A DNA stretch of 64,000 bases from Deltaproteobacteria bacterium (GTDB lineage: Bacteria > Desulfobacterota > Binatia > Binatales > Binataceae): contig JAJXYF010000022.1 of NCBI GenBank assembly GCA_021780755.1, positions 28,490 through 92,489 on the forward strand, read 5' to 3'. The notes beneath the pieces are model-generated. The model searched no databases and had not been told where the DNA came from. It saw only the letters and a list, made by a program, of their open reading frames with translations. Positions 18,075-27,459 of the stretch are shown piece after piece (the first letter of the stretch is position 1; the number at the start of each line of letters is the position of its first letter). The translations under genes were made by a program, and so were the position numbers.

Positions 18075-20540
18075 ATGGCTGCGCAACCAAAAGCGTTACA
18101 TCTGGAACAAGGCAATTACCTCGAAGGTGGTGGAATTTACGGCTGGCTCACCACCATCGATCACAAGCGTATTGCGGTGCTCTACGGAATCAGCGCGCTG
18201 GTTTTGATGGCGCTGGGCGGCACCGAGGCGATGCTCGTACGTGCGCAATTGATCGTGCCGGACAATCATTTCCTGACGGCGGACTTCTACAACCAGATGT
18301 TCACCATGCACGGTCTGACGATGATTTTCCTCGTCGTTATGCCGCTCGAAACCGGATTCTTCGGCAACTTTCTGATTCCGCTGCAAATCGGGGCGCGCGA
18401 CGTTGCCTTCCCGCGCCTCAACGCCTTGAGCTACTGGATCTTTCTGCTCGGCGCGATTGCGCTGAACTTCGGCTGGATTTGGGGCGGACTGCCGAACGGC
18501 GGATGGTTTGGCTATGCCAATTTGAGCTCGCGCGCCTACTCACCAGGCCTCAATATCGATTACTACGACGTCGGTCTGCTCATCCTCGGTATCTCGTCGG
18601 TAATGAGCGCGCTGAATTTCTTTGTCACGATCGTCAATATGCGGGCCCCCGGCATGACATTTATGCGTATGCCGATGTTCATCTGGGCGCTGCTGGTGAC
18701 CGTGATATTGCTGCTGCTCGCTTTCCCGGCGCTGACCGTCGGCCTGATCTTCCTCTTCGCCGACCGCTACTTCGGATCGCATTTCTACGAGGTCATCGCG
18801 GGTGCGACACCGATACTATGGCAGCATCTCTTCTGGATCTTCGGCCATCCAGAAGTTTACATCATGGCGCTGCCCGCCTTCGGGATGATCTCCGAAGTCC
18901 TGCCGGTATTCTCGCGCAAGCCGCTGTTCGGCTATCCGATGATGGCCTATTCGATCATCTTGATCGCCTTTCTGTCCTACGGCGTGTGGGGCCATCATAT
19001 GTTCGCGACCGGCATGGGCCCGGTGGCGGATTCGGCCTTCGCGATCACTTCGATGCTCATCGCGATACCCACCGGGGTCAAGGTCTTTTCCTGGATCGCG
19101 ACGATCTGGGGCGGACGGCTGCGCTTCACTACCGCGATGCTGTTCGCGCTTGGCTTCATCCTCGAATTTACGATCGGCGGTTTGAGTGGAGTCATGCACG
19201 CGAGCGCTCCGATCGATCTCGAGCAGACCGATTCCTACTTCATCATCGCGCACTTCCACTACGTACTCTTCGGCGGCGTGCTGATGGCGATTCTGTCGGC
19301 CTTCTATTTCTACTTTCCCAAGATCTGCGGACGTTTCATGAACGAGTCCCTGGGCAAGTGGCACTTCTGGCTGACGACGATCTTCTTCAATTGTACTTTC
19401 TTCCCCATGCACTTCCTCGGTGAATGGGGCATGCCGCGGCGCATCTACACCTACGCGCCGGACATGGGTTGGAGCTTCTGGAACGGTTTCGAAAGTATCA
19501 GCGCATTTTGTCTGGGCGCTTCTTTCCTGCTGTTCTTCGCCAACATCGCATGGAGCTGGTTTAACGGCGAACATGCGGGCGCCGATCCGTGGGATGCGCG
19601 AACGCTGGAATGGTCAATACCGTCGCCGCCGCCGATTTATAATTTCGTCAAGGTTCCGACCGTGCATTCCCGCGATGCCTTCTGGGTCGAGAAGTACGGT
19701 GACGTCGAAGCGTCGGGTCTCGGCGAAAAGCGCGTGAACGTGGAGTTCCAGCCGCTCGCGAGTCCCGAAGAAGTCGCCAGCATCCACATGCCGCAGCCTT
19801 CGCTTTATCCGATAATCATGGCGGGCGGTATCTTCCTCGCCGGTATCGGCATGCTGGTCGGATGGTTCCGGCTGGTCTTCATGGGACTCGGCTTGTTGGG
19901 GTTGTGCGCGATTGCGATGTCTTTTGAGTATCGCGAGTGGGGCGAAGACAATCCGCATCAGGTGGGCGAGAGCTTCCTCAGTCTGGATAATCGCAAGCTC
20001 GGCATCTGGTCGTTCATCGGTTCAGAATGCGTATTCTTCGCGAGCCTGATTTCGACCTACATGGTTTACAAGTCGCGCAGCATCGGAGTGCCCGACGCGC
20101 AGATTCTCAACATTCCACTGACCTCCTTCAGCACCTTCATCCTGCTGATGTCGAGCTTGCTGATGGTGCTGGCGCTCGCTGGATTCCAGCGCAACGATCG
20201 GTTCTGGGGCACCTTCTGGCTATTCGGCACCGCGGCCTTCGGTCTGATCTTTCTCGGCGGCCAGGTCTATGAGTTCGGCAGCTTCTACCACGAGGGCATG
20301 CTCTACAACTCGAACCTGTTCAGCCAGTGCTTCTATACCCTTGTCGGCTTCCACGGCTTTCACGTGTTCCTCGGCGTCGTTTGGCTGATAACGATGGCGA
20401 TCGCCGGAATGAGGGGGAAAATCGGTTCGAGCCGCGCGCTATCGGTCGAGTTGTGCGGACTCTATTGGCATTTCGTGGACATCGTTTGGGTAGTCATCTT
20501 CACCCTGATCTATTTAATGAGGACGATTAATCGGGCATGA
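18075..20540 (+). CDS. coxA: cytochrome c oxidase subunit I/III fusion
   Basis: An 821-residue polytopic protein. Residues 1-~560 are subunit I with the heme a ligands His79 (FTMHGLTMIF) and His395, heme a3 ligand His393 (HFHYVLFGG), and CuB ligands in the HPEVY motif near 258, whose Tyr is the crosslinked A-family tyrosine, plus the His pair near 306. Residues ~625-821 are a subunit III (CoxC) domain, as in other caa3 I/III fusions. The A-family K- and D-channel residues were not checked one by one. It overlaps coxD by four bases. Confidence 0.96.
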   Translation: MAAQPKALHLEQGNYLEGGGIYGWLTTIDHKRIAVLYGISALVLMALGGTEAMLVRAQLIVPDNHFLTADFYNQMFTMHGLTMIFLVVMPLETGFFGNFLIPLQIGARDVAFPRLNALSYWIFLLGAIALNFGWIWGGLPNGGWFGYANLSSRAYSPGLNIDYYDVGLLILGISSVMSALNFFVTIVNMRAPGMTFMRMPMFIWALLVTVILLLLAFPALTVGLIFLFADRYFGSHFYEVIAGATPILWQHLFWIFGHPEVYIMALPAFGMISEVLPVFSRKPLFGYPMMAYSIILIAFLSYGVWGHHMFATGMGPVADSAFAITSMLIAIPTGVKVFSWIATIWGGRLRFTTAMLFALGFILEFTIGGLSGVMHASAPIDLEQTDSYFIIAHFHYVLFGGVLMAILSAFYFYFPKICGRFMNESLGKWHFWLTTIFFNCTFFPMHFLGEWGMPRRIYTYAPDMGWSFWNGFESISAFCLGASFLLFFANIAWSWFNGEHAGADPWDARTLEWSIPSPPPIYNFVKVPTVHSRDAFWVEKYGDVEASGLGEKRVNVEFQPLASPEEVASIHMPQPSLYPIIMAGGIFLAGIGMLVGWFRLVFMGLGLLGLCAIAMSFEYREWGEDNPHQVGESFLSLDNRKLGIWSFIGSECVFFASLISTYMVYKSRSIGVPDAQILNIPLTSFSTFILLMSSLLMVLALAGFQRNDRFWGTFWLFGTAAFGLIFLGGQVYEFGSFYHEGMLYNSNLFSQCFYTLVGFHGFHVFLGVVWLITMAIAGMRGKIGSSRALSVELCGLYWHFVDIVWVVIFTLIYLMRTINRA

Positions 20541-20881
20541 GCGATCACGCTGTCGAACACGGTCACGGCGCGCACGCGCACGCCATCGCGGAAGACCATC
20601 ATCCCGGACCGGCGGTTTATCTGCTGGTCGCGGTTGTACTGATCGTGCTTACGGCAATGGAGATCGGCGTCTTCTATGCGCCGTTTCTTCAGGCCTGGCT
20701 GGTTCCGATGCTGATAATCCTTGCGATCCTGAAGTTTATTCTGGTCGCCGGATTTTATATGCACTTGAAATACGACAGCAGCGTCTTCACCACCCTGTTT
20801 GCGTTTCCACTATTGCTCGCGATGATGATCTGCGGATCGCTGATGCTGCTGTTTCTCTATCTGGGACGCCATTCGGGATAG
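20537..20881 (+). CDS. coxD: cytochrome c oxidase subunit IV (prokaryotic type)
   Basis: A 114-residue protein with a His-rich N-terminus (EHGHGAHAHAIAEDHH) and three hydrophobic helices, the layout of the small COX4_pro subunit that stabilises caa3 or bo3-type oxidases. The start overlaps the coxA stop (ATGA). The His-rich segment might bind copper or zinc, which is speculation. Confidence 0.9.
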   Translation: MSDHAVEHGHGAHAHAIAEDHHPGPAVYLLVAVVLIVLTAMEIGVFYAPFLQAWLVPMLIILAILKFILVAGFYMHLKYDSSVFTTLFAFPLLLAMMICGSLMLLFLYLGRHSG

Positions 20882-20930
20882 ACAGACACTGGCGGTTGCC
20901 GAAGCGATCGGGGCCGCCGCGAGAAATAAG

Positions 20931-21743
20931 ATGTGGGAAGCTGAGCCGGAAGTAGTACTCTCGATCGCGCTCGTCGCGCTCACTTATGTCGCGGGGGCGC
21001 TGGTCTTGAAGCGGCGGCCAAACTCGCGCCGTCAGATCGCTTTCTGGTCGGCGATCGTCGTGCTGTTCCTCGCTCTGACTGGCCCGCTCGGCGCCTATGC
21101 TAGGGGCTTCAGCTTCTCCGCGTATATCTTTCAGCAGATGCTGCTGGTCTTCGTGGTGCCGCCGCTGATGCTGCTGGGATTGCCGGACTGGATGGTTCGG
21201 CCGGTGATGATGAACCGCTTCGTCGAGCCGGTGGCGCGCCGCATTACGCGGCCACTCTTCGCGTTTCTAACCTTCTCCATGTTCTTCGCATTGCTGCACT
21301 ACCCGGCGCTGTGCGATCAGGTTTGCCACGCGCGGTCATTTTTCGGCGGTATCCGTGTGGCGCTGGTGGCCGTCGGCTTGCTGCTCTGGTGGCCAATGCT
21401 AAGCCCGCTGCCCGAGTATCCGCGACTGTCCTATCCGATGCAGATTCTCTATTTGTTCCTCCTGATGATTCCGATGACCGCGGTGGCGGCGCCGATCACG
21501 ATGGCCGAGACGGTGCTTTATATGTACTACGCGATGGGGCAACATCCGTTTGGCCTGACGCCGATCGCGGACCAGGTGCTGGGCGGACTCATCATGTGGA
21601 TCGGGCAGGGCGTTTACATCATGTTCGTCTTCAGCGGGATATTTTTCCGTTGGGCACAGCGCGAAGATACCGAGATACCGGCGATCAACCGGCCGCCCGC
21701 GCGGGTGCATGTGCTGCATCCGCAAGAACGCCCAGTCATCTGA
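20931..21743 (+). CDS. ctaG: cytochrome c oxidase assembly protein, caa3-type CtaG
   Basis: A 270-residue membrane protein with about seven helices of the caa3_CtaG family (distinct from the Cox11/CtaG of alphaproteobacteria), needed for caa3 oxidase formation in Bacillus-type systems, probably in copper delivery. It carries FQQMLLVFVVPPLMLLGLP and conserved-looking Met/His residues (YYAMGQHPFGLTP). Last gene of the plus-strand block, 49 bases after coxD. Confidence 0.9.
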   Translation: MWEAEPEVVLSIALVALTYVAGALVLKRRPNSRRQIAFWSAIVVLFLALTGPLGAYARGFSFSAYIFQQMLLVFVVPPLMLLGLPDWMVRPVMMNRFVEPVARRITRPLFAFLTFSMFFALLHYPALCDQVCHARSFFGGIRVALVAVGLLLWWPMLSPLPEYPRLSYPMQILYLFLLMIPMTAVAAPITMAETVLYMYYAMGQHPFGLTPIADQVLGGLIMWIGQGVYIMFVFSGIFFRWAQREDTEIPAINRPPARVHVLHPQERPVI

Positions 21744-21796
21744 CACCAGCAACCGGATACTCAGAGCCTTCAGGCGCGGTGGGCCGCGCAATCCAC

Positions 21797-23071
21797 TTAC
21801 ACCTGGCCTTCGCGGTAGGCGAAGGTGAGCGTCCAAAGCGTAGCGCCTGAATAAAGCAGTCCACCCGCCGCTATAGCCACTGTAGCGATTACGCAGATCG
21901 CGACGTTGGCGACGAACAATCCGGCGACCATCGTGGCCAGTCCGGAATTGTACGCGACGAAGACGGCTGATCGCGGCCGCGGCCTCGAGAGTTCAACGGC
22001 GCTCATCGCACACCAGCGGCGAAGGCTCCGCACCCGTACGACGAATGCGGGAAACAGATAATAGGAAACGCCGATGATGAAGTTACCCATCCAGCCGAGG
22101 ATTCCGGCCACTCCGTAGCTCGACGCGACGCGCGCGCCCAGTTCGCTTTGCGCCCCGTTGAATGCGAGTGTGATACCCAGTGTGATCGCCACCATCAGCC
22201 ACGCAGTCCCCGCGATCGCATGACCCACGCTCCAATCGACAGGTTTGCGATGCGCCCAGAGCAGGCGGGCGATTGTGACTATGTAAGCAACCAGCGCGAG
22301 CGCAAGCACGACGCTCCATAACGCCAGTCCCGGAAGGCGGGCGAGCAACGTGACGACCAGACCGATCACGCCGGCGGTAATCGCGTAGAGTTGCCACGCC
22401 GCACTCTTTGGAAGGGCGATTCGCGGCAGAGCCAGAGCCGGAACCATCCGGTAGGAGACGGCGCAGACGGTCAAGGTGACCCATCCGATCGCGGCCAGAT
22501 GGGCGTGGGCCGCCAGGTTTGAAATCAGGCTGCCGCCCAGAAAACCATAGCTCTTGTCGAGCGCAAGTAAGAATCCGAGCGTCGCCGCTATCAAGAGGAA
22601 GCACAGCGCCAGGAACATTCCGGTTTCGGCTACGCCGCGCCCGACTCGCGGCCACAGTGGCGGAAAGATGTTTGCCGCGAACAACCCGACGCTTGCGATT
22701 ACTACCAGCGCCGCCGACCAGATCCCCGACCACGATCCGAGTGCGAAGTGCGAGACCATCCCGCTCGCCCCTACGACGTAGAGCACCAGCTGCGGCATCA
22801 GCAGGCGCGGGTAGGGGAGGGTCGCATGCGTCAACGCGGGGACGTAACGATACATCACACCGATGATCGCGGCGGTGATCCATCCGAGCGCAAAGGTATG
22901 CACCAGCGCGAGCACGGAGGCCTGGTAGAAATATCCGGTGAGCGCACCGGCCTCCCATGGCGTGGCGGCAGCTCCGCACGCGAACGAAAGCGTCGCGATC
23001 ACGAAATAATCGATTGAAATTCGCGCACCGCGGATTTCCCAGCGGGTGGCTGCGTCTGCGGATGCTGCCAT
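21797..23071 (-). CDS. heme-copper oxidase subunit I-like 12-helix membrane protein
   Basis: A 424-residue polytopic protein on the opposite strand, converging on ctaG. Segments such as LVHTFALGWI and AHAHLAAIGWV followed by VSYRMVPAL recall the His-bearing helices of the heme-copper oxidase/nitric oxide reductase subunit I and of NnrS-like proteins. The full set of six metal-ligand histidines is not evident, and no partner subunit gene is adjacent. It may bind heme without being an oxidase. No function can be given. Confidence 0.6.
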   Translation of the reverse strand: MAASADAATRWEIRGARISIDYFVIATLSFACGAAATPWEAGALTGYFYQASVLALVHTFALGWITAAIIGVMYRYVPALTHATLPYPRLLMPQLVLYVVGASGMVSHFALGSWSGIWSAALVVIASVGLFAANIFPPLWPRVGRGVAETGMFLALCFLLIAATLGFLLALDKSYGFLGGSLISNLAAHAHLAAIGWVTLTVCAVSYRMVPALALPRIALPKSAAWQLYAITAGVIGLVVTLLARLPGLALWSVVLALALVAYIVTIARLLWAHRKPVDWSVGHAIAGTAWLMVAITLGITLAFNGAQSELGARVASSYGVAGILGWMGNFIIGVSYYLFPAFVVRVRSLRRWCAMSAVELSRPRPRSAVFVAYNSGLATMVAGLFVANVAICVIATVAIAAGGLLYSGATLWTLTFAYREGQV

Positions 23072-23370
23072 GAGACGCGAACATTATTAGCAAGCGCGCG
23101 GACGAATTGGCAGGAGGCGGCGCAAGGTCATCGCATCGCGCCGATTTGCATTAGCCGTAACCCTCCAATTGTAATGCCTGAGCTAATGTATCGGGCTTGC
23201 TCGCACGACCGAATTGGCCTATTCGTGGATCAGTGGACGCTGCTTTTGAAGGCGCGTCAATCGGAGGGTAGCCGAAACCGAACATCCTGATTTCTCAGCC
23301 AAATCTCCAAGTATGGCCGACTAAACCGGTGGCGCGCCGTGCGCACGGAAAAGCCTTTGCGGAGGATCTA
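23072..23370. promoter_or_regulatory. divergent intergenic region
   Basis: About 299 bases between two divergent membrane-protein genes. It probably holds both promoters. I see no gene and no clear box pair. Confidence 0.35.
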
Positions 23371-24387
23371 ATGCAGCATTCCAAGACACGATTAATCGTT
23401 GACGGTGCGGTGGCTGGGCTGATCGGAGGGGCGGTAATTGCGGTGTGGTTCTTCATCTTCGACGCAGCCCAGGGCGATCCCCTGAGAACGCCCGCGATCC
23501 TCGCCGGTGCGTTGCTTCACGGCGCGAGCCATCCGACGCTGACCGGCGCGGCCTGGGTAATGGTCGCCCAATACCTGGTCGCCCACTTCATCGCCTTCGC
23601 GATTATCGGCGCGGCCGCCGCGATGCTGATGGCATCAGCCGAGAAACATTCCGAACTCTTCGGCACGCTCTTTCTATTTACCATCGGCTTCGAAGTTTTC
23701 TTTATCGCCCTCGTCATGCTGCTCGGCCCCGCGGCGCAGGCGGCGGTTTCGTGGTGGAAGGGCATGATCGGTAATCTGATGGCCACGGCGGCGATACTCG
23801 CTTACTTCTTCTGGCGCCAGCCGGACCTCGCCTCGAACCTCCTCGGCCCCTGGATCGACGTCGCGCGCGAGGGCATCATCGTCGGCTTGATCGGCGGGGT
23901 AATTGTCGCCGCATGGTTCATGGTTTCCGACGCTCTCGCCAGCCATCCGTTCCGCACGCCCGCCCTGCTCGGCGCGATTATTTTCAACGGGATGAGTCAG
24001 CCGTCCAGCTTCGCGGTTACCGCGGATCTGGTGCTCGGCTACACCGCGCTTCATTTCTTTGCGTTCATCATGTTCGGCATCGCGGCGTCGATTACGATGT
24101 ATGCCTCGGAGCGCGAGCCGCTGATCGCGCTCGGCGTAGTTGTCCTGTTCCTCTGGTTCGAACTGTGCTTCGCCGGCTTCCTGACCTTCCTCAACCAGAC
24201 GGCGGTACAGCAACTCGGCTGGTGGAACATCGCGGGCGGCAACATCGTTGCGCTCGCCGCGATCATCGCGTGGTATGCGCATCGCCATCCACGGGTGGTG
24301 CCGCGTATCTTCGAGCGCTGGCAGGAGCTCAAGTCGGAAGGGTCATCGGCGAGTGCGCGCCCGCCCGAGCGTCCGCGTGCCGCGTAG
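23371..24387 (+). CDS. internally duplicated integral membrane protein
   Basis: A 338-residue protein starting at the ATG at 23371, behind GGAGG. It has two homologous halves of about 160 residues, each with four hydrophobic helices: VAGLIGGAVIAVWFFIFDA...DPLRTPAI in the first matches VGLIGGVIVAAWFMVSDA...HPFRTPAL in the second (each quoted in parts), and VAHFIAFAIIGAAAA matches ALHFFAFIMFGIAAS. The tail is basic and Pro/Arg-rich. Not recognised as a known transporter. Tandem duplication suggests pseudo-twofold symmetry in the membrane. Confidence 0.65.
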   Translation: MQHSKTRLIVDGAVAGLIGGAVIAVWFFIFDAAQGDPLRTPAILAGALLHGASHPTLTGAAWVMVAQYLVAHFIAFAIIGAAAAMLMASAEKHSELFGTLFLFTIGFEVFFIALVMLLGPAAQAAVSWWKGMIGNLMATAAILAYFFWRQPDLASNLLGPWIDVAREGIIVGLIGGVIVAAWFMVSDALASHPFRTPALLGAIIFNGMSQPSSFAVTADLVLGYTALHFFAFIMFGIAASITMYASEREPLIALGVVVLFLWFELCFAGFLTFLNQTAVQQLGWWNIAGGNIVALAAIIAWYAHRHPRVVPRIFERWQELKSEGSSASARPPERPRAA

Positions 24388-24419
24388 CGATGGGCGTGTC
24401 GGCAACGGGCGCAGGACGA

Positions 24420-25217
24420 TCAGAGTCCGAGCACGTCGCGCATCGAGTAGAGTCCCGGCGGCCGTTGCTCCAGCCAGGCGGCCGCCCGCAGCGCGCCGCG
24501 CGCGAGCGATTCGCGGCTCTGCGCGCGATGGATCAGTTCCAGGCGCTCGCCCTGCCCGCCGAAAATTACCGTATGGTCGCCGACCGCGTCGCCCGCCCGC
24601 AGCGCCAGCACCGCTATTTTGTCGTGCGGACGCGCCCCCGTGATACCCTCACGCCCATACACCGCGTTGGCTTGGTAATCGAGGTTGCGCGCCTCCGCGA
24701 TCGTTTGTCCGAGCGCGATCGCCGTACCGCTCGGCGCATCGACCTTGGTGTTGTGATGGATCTCGATCACCTCGGCGTCGAAGTTGCCGAGGATTCGCGC
24801 CACTTCCGCAGTGATCTTCATCAGCACGTTGACGCCGATACTCATGTTCGGTGCTATAACGGTGCGGGTGCGCGAGGCGAGATTCTTGGCGCGCGCCTCC
24901 AGTTCGGGGGTGAAGCCGGTCGATCCGATCACGATCGCGGCGCCCTTGCCGGCGGCGATTTCGAGATGTCCCAGCGAAGCGGCGGCATTGGTAAAGTCGA
25001 GCGTAACGGTATCAGGCCGCGCGATCGTCGCGTAATCGTCAACGATCCTGACACCCTGCGTTCCCACCCCCGCGACCTCGCCGGCATCCTTGCCGATTAC
25101 CGGATTGCCCGGCGCTTCCAACGCCCCGGCAAGACGATGCGTCCCTTCGTTGACGATGATCGAGACCAACAACCGGCCCATCCGGCCGGCCGCGCCTGAG
25201 ACGATCAGATTAGCCAT
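24420..25217 (-). CDS. dapB: 4-hydroxy-tetrahydrodipicolinate reductase
   Basis: A 265-residue enzyme of lysine and peptidoglycan DAP synthesis. N-terminal Rossmann motif GAAGRMGR for NAD(P)H; central substrate site EIHHNTKVDAPSGTA with the catalytic His pair and Lys. Length is normal for bacterial DapB. It lies downstream of the small Cys/His protein and gpsA on minus, 150 bases after the former, so it may have its own promoter. Confidence 0.96.
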   Translation of the reverse strand: MANLIVSGAAGRMGRLLVSIIVNEGTHRLAGALEAPGNPVIGKDAGEVAGVGTQGVRIVDDYATIARPDTVTLDFTNAAASLGHLEIAAGKGAAIVIGSTGFTPELEARAKNLASRTRTVIAPNMSIGVNVLMKITAEVARILGNFDAEVIEIHHNTKVDAPSGTAIALGQTIAEARNLDYQANAVYGREGITGARPHDKIAVLALRAGDAVGDHTVIFGGQGERLELIHRAQSRESLARGALRAAAWLEQRPPGLYSMRDVLGL

Positions 25218-25367
25218 GGGATCCCTCCACGACCATCAGCGGCGGTTGGCGATCGCGGCAAGACCGCGACTCCAGGCTGAACCCTATGCGAAGTGCGGAT
25301 TCCCGACCGGTCCTGTACGGCCGCGAACTGTACCGTAAGCGGCCCGCTGGCAGGCCTGCGAATGAAC

Positions 25368-25628
25368 TTAAGCGCTCGCGCCTTCCGCCGGTGCCGCAGG
25401 TGCGGCGGGTGCCGCCGCTTCGGCCTTCTTGCCGTGCGCGGCGTTCCAATGTTCTTCGCACAGGCTCGCGCGAACACGCGGCTTGCGGCACTTTTCCTCG
25501 GTGCAGGTCTTGTAACGCGGCTTCGGCATTTCGCCGGCCTTCCAGAGGCGGTAATGTTTGCGGCAATAGCCCCTCGCAATTACTTCGTGATTGCAGTCGG
25601 TGGCCTTGCAGGTTCCTGTGTTCGGCAT
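25368..25628 (-). CDS. small Cys/His-repeat protein (putative zinc binding)
   Basis: An 86-residue protein with two copies of a C-x4-C-x9-C-x2-H pattern: CKATDC...YCRKHY and CTEEKC...LCEEHW. This looks like two small zinc knuckles. An Ala/Pro/Glu tail follows. Start ATG behind AAGGA, 24 bases after the gpsA stop. Such short proteins recur in deltaproteobacteria-like genomes with no known role; nucleic acid binding is a guess. Confidence 0.65.
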   Translation of the reverse strand: MPNTGTCKATDCNHEVIARGYCRKHYRLWKAGEMPKPRYKTCTEEKCRKPRVRASLCEEHWNAAHGKKAEAAAPAAPAAPAEGASA

Positions 25629-25652
25629 TAGTCCTTCTTCGATTCGTAGATT

Positions 25653-26723
25653 CTAAAATTCGGCCTTGAGCTGGCGGCTTAACAATTCCTCGACCATAGC
25701 CTTTGCCGGCGCAGCTTCATATAGCACGCGGCATACCGCCATGACGATCGGCATCTCGACCCTGAGGCGCGCCGCCAACTTGCTAATTGCGAGCGCGTTG
25801 GCGACCCCTTCGGCGACCGGGGCGCCGTCCACCAATTCCGGCGCCGCTTCGCCCCGCCCAATTCTAAACCCCAGCGCACGATTGCGCGAGAGGTCGCCGG
25901 TGCACGTCAGGACCAGGTCGCCGAGGCCGGCGAGGCCGGCCATCGTTTCACCGCGTGCGCCGGCCGCCGCCGCTAGCCGCATCATCTCGGCCAGTCCGCG
26001 CGTGATCAGCGCCGCGCGCGCACTCGAGCCCAGATCGAGGCCGTCGCTGATACCCGCGGCGATCGCGATCACGTTCTTGACCGCGCCGCCGAGTTCGACC
26101 CCAACCACGTCGCTACTGCTATAGACCCGCAGCGGCCGCACGGCGAACAGCGCCTGGACGCGGGCGGCGATACCCTCATCATGCGCCGCGGCGACCAGCG
26201 CCGCCGGTTTGCCGCGCGCGACCTCCGCCGCAAACCCGGGCCCCGAGAGCGCCGCGACGCGGTCGGCCGCAGGCGCGGTCGCCGCAGTGCCGGCAACGCC
26301 CGCGTTTGCGATTACTTCGCGGATCATCGCCGTCATCGTCAGCAGCGTGTCGGACTCGATTCCCTTGGTCACACTGACGATCATCGCGGTCGCCGGAATC
26401 GCCCGCGCGATCGGCGCGATCGCGGCCCGCGCGAAGCGCGACGGCACCGCCATCACGATCGTGTCGGCGTCGCGCACGGCGGCGCTCCAGTCGTCGATGA
26501 GTTCGAGCGCGGTCGGCAGCTTGATCCCGGGCAGATAGTTCGCGTTTTCACCGCTCGCGCGCATTATTTCGAGATGAGATCGGCGGTGCACTCCCAGCGT
26601 CACCGTCGTGCCGCCACGCGCGATCGTCACCGCCAGCGCTGTGCCCCATGCCCCCGCACCCAGAATTGTCACCTTTTTCAATGGTTGCCGCTCGCGATGC
26701 CCGATTCCATCATCGTATTTCAC
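25653..26723 (-). CDS. gpsA: glycerol-3-phosphate dehydrogenase [NAD(P)+]
   Basis: About 342-356 residues. It reduces dihydroxyacetone phosphate to sn-glycerol 3-phosphate for phospholipids. N-terminal GAGAWGTALA nucleotide motif, VSVTKGIE, LSGPGFAAEVARGKP and GGAVKNVIAIAAG with the catalytic Lys are all present. The ATG at 26723 gives 14 extra residues; a TTG at 26681 (MKKVTILGAGAWG) fits the family better but lacks a clear ribosome site. A copy-like stretch of the dispersed CGCTCGCG motif overlaps the region just upstream. Confidence 0.95.
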   Translation of the reverse strand: MKYDDGIGHRERQPLKKVTILGAGAWGTALAVTIARGGTTVTLGVHRRSHLEIMRASGENANYLPGIKLPTALELIDDWSAAVRDADTIVMAVPSRFARAAIAPIARAIPATAMIVSVTKGIESDTLLTMTAMIREVIANAGVAGTAATAPAADRVAALSGPGFAAEVARGKPAALVAAAHDEGIAARVQALFAVRPLRVYSSSDVVGVELGGAVKNVIAIAAGISDGLDLGSSARAALITRGLAEMMRLAAAAGARGETMAGLAGLGDLVLTCTGDLSRNRALGFRIGRGEAAPELVDGAPVAEGVANALAISKLAARLRVEMPIVMAVCRVLYEAAPAKAMVEELLSRQLKAEF

Positions 26724-26832
26724 CGATTCACGTTCGCGCGTTGCTCGATCGCCACTATCATCGCGCCTATATCGTGCACATCACCCCGCATCCTATATCG
26801 AGCATCTGTCGCGGAACGACCTTGTCATCTTC

Positions 26833-27459
26833 TCATGCGACCGCCTGAAAGACCCGATACAGCGGTGCGAGTTCACGCAACGCTTCGATCATCTCGCCGC
26901 GCTCAAGCCGCAGCGCTTCGTGCACGGTCCAGCCGAAGCCGAGGTCGATCCATCCGGTCTTTTTGCAAAGATTCTCCGAGAGATCGGCGAACAATTCCCG
27001 CGCGGCCGGCACCGCAACCGGCATCCGCGCGAAGTCCCATTTCTCGTAGCGCGCTATTTTCGTGCCCGCGAACTCCATTACCAGTTGGCCGCTGAACGCC
27101 TTCAGCCGCCGCGCCATTTCGGGACGATCCTCGGCGTCGGCCTTGACCACCGCTCGCGCATGCAGTCCGGCGCCCGAGATGCAAAGGGCCAGGTAGCCGT
27201 AACGCTTGTACCCGCGCGGCGAAGGCCCGAACGCGACCCACGTCTCGGGCGGCGGATTTACCGTGCGGCGCGCATGTTTGGCGACGTGCGGAAAAAATTC
27301 CAGGTTGAGCTGCTGCGATAACTCCGGCGCGAGTTCATTGCCCAGCCGGGTCAGTTTCGGCCGCACGTGCTCGTAGATTTTTTCCATGCGCGCGCCAAAA
27401 CCCTGGATCCCGAAGACCTCGAAATCGATTGACCTGAATCCCAGCGTCCCCACCTTCAT
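26833..27459 (-). CDS. DUF1054 family protein
   Basis: A 208-residue cytoplasmic protein of the YktB/DUF1054 family, known mainly from Firmicutes. Family features include GFRSIDFEVF at the N-terminus, HVAKHARRTVNPPPETWVAF with GYKRYGYL, and LGFGWTVHEA near the C-terminus. ATG at 27457-27459 chosen; a longer frame upstream enters the repeat-containing intergenic region. Biochemical role unknown. Its sporadic occurrence outside Firmicutes could mean lateral transfer. Confidence 0.75.
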   Translation of the reverse strand: MKVGTLGFRSIDFEVFGIQGFGARMEKIYEHVRPKLTRLGNELAPELSQQLNLEFFPHVAKHARRTVNPPPETWVAFGPSPRGYKRYGYLALCISGAGLHARAVVKADAEDRPEMARRLKAFSGQLVMEFAGTKIARYEKWDFARMPVAVPAARELFADLSENLCKKTGWIDLGFGWTVHEALRLERGEMIEALRELAPLYRVFQAVA

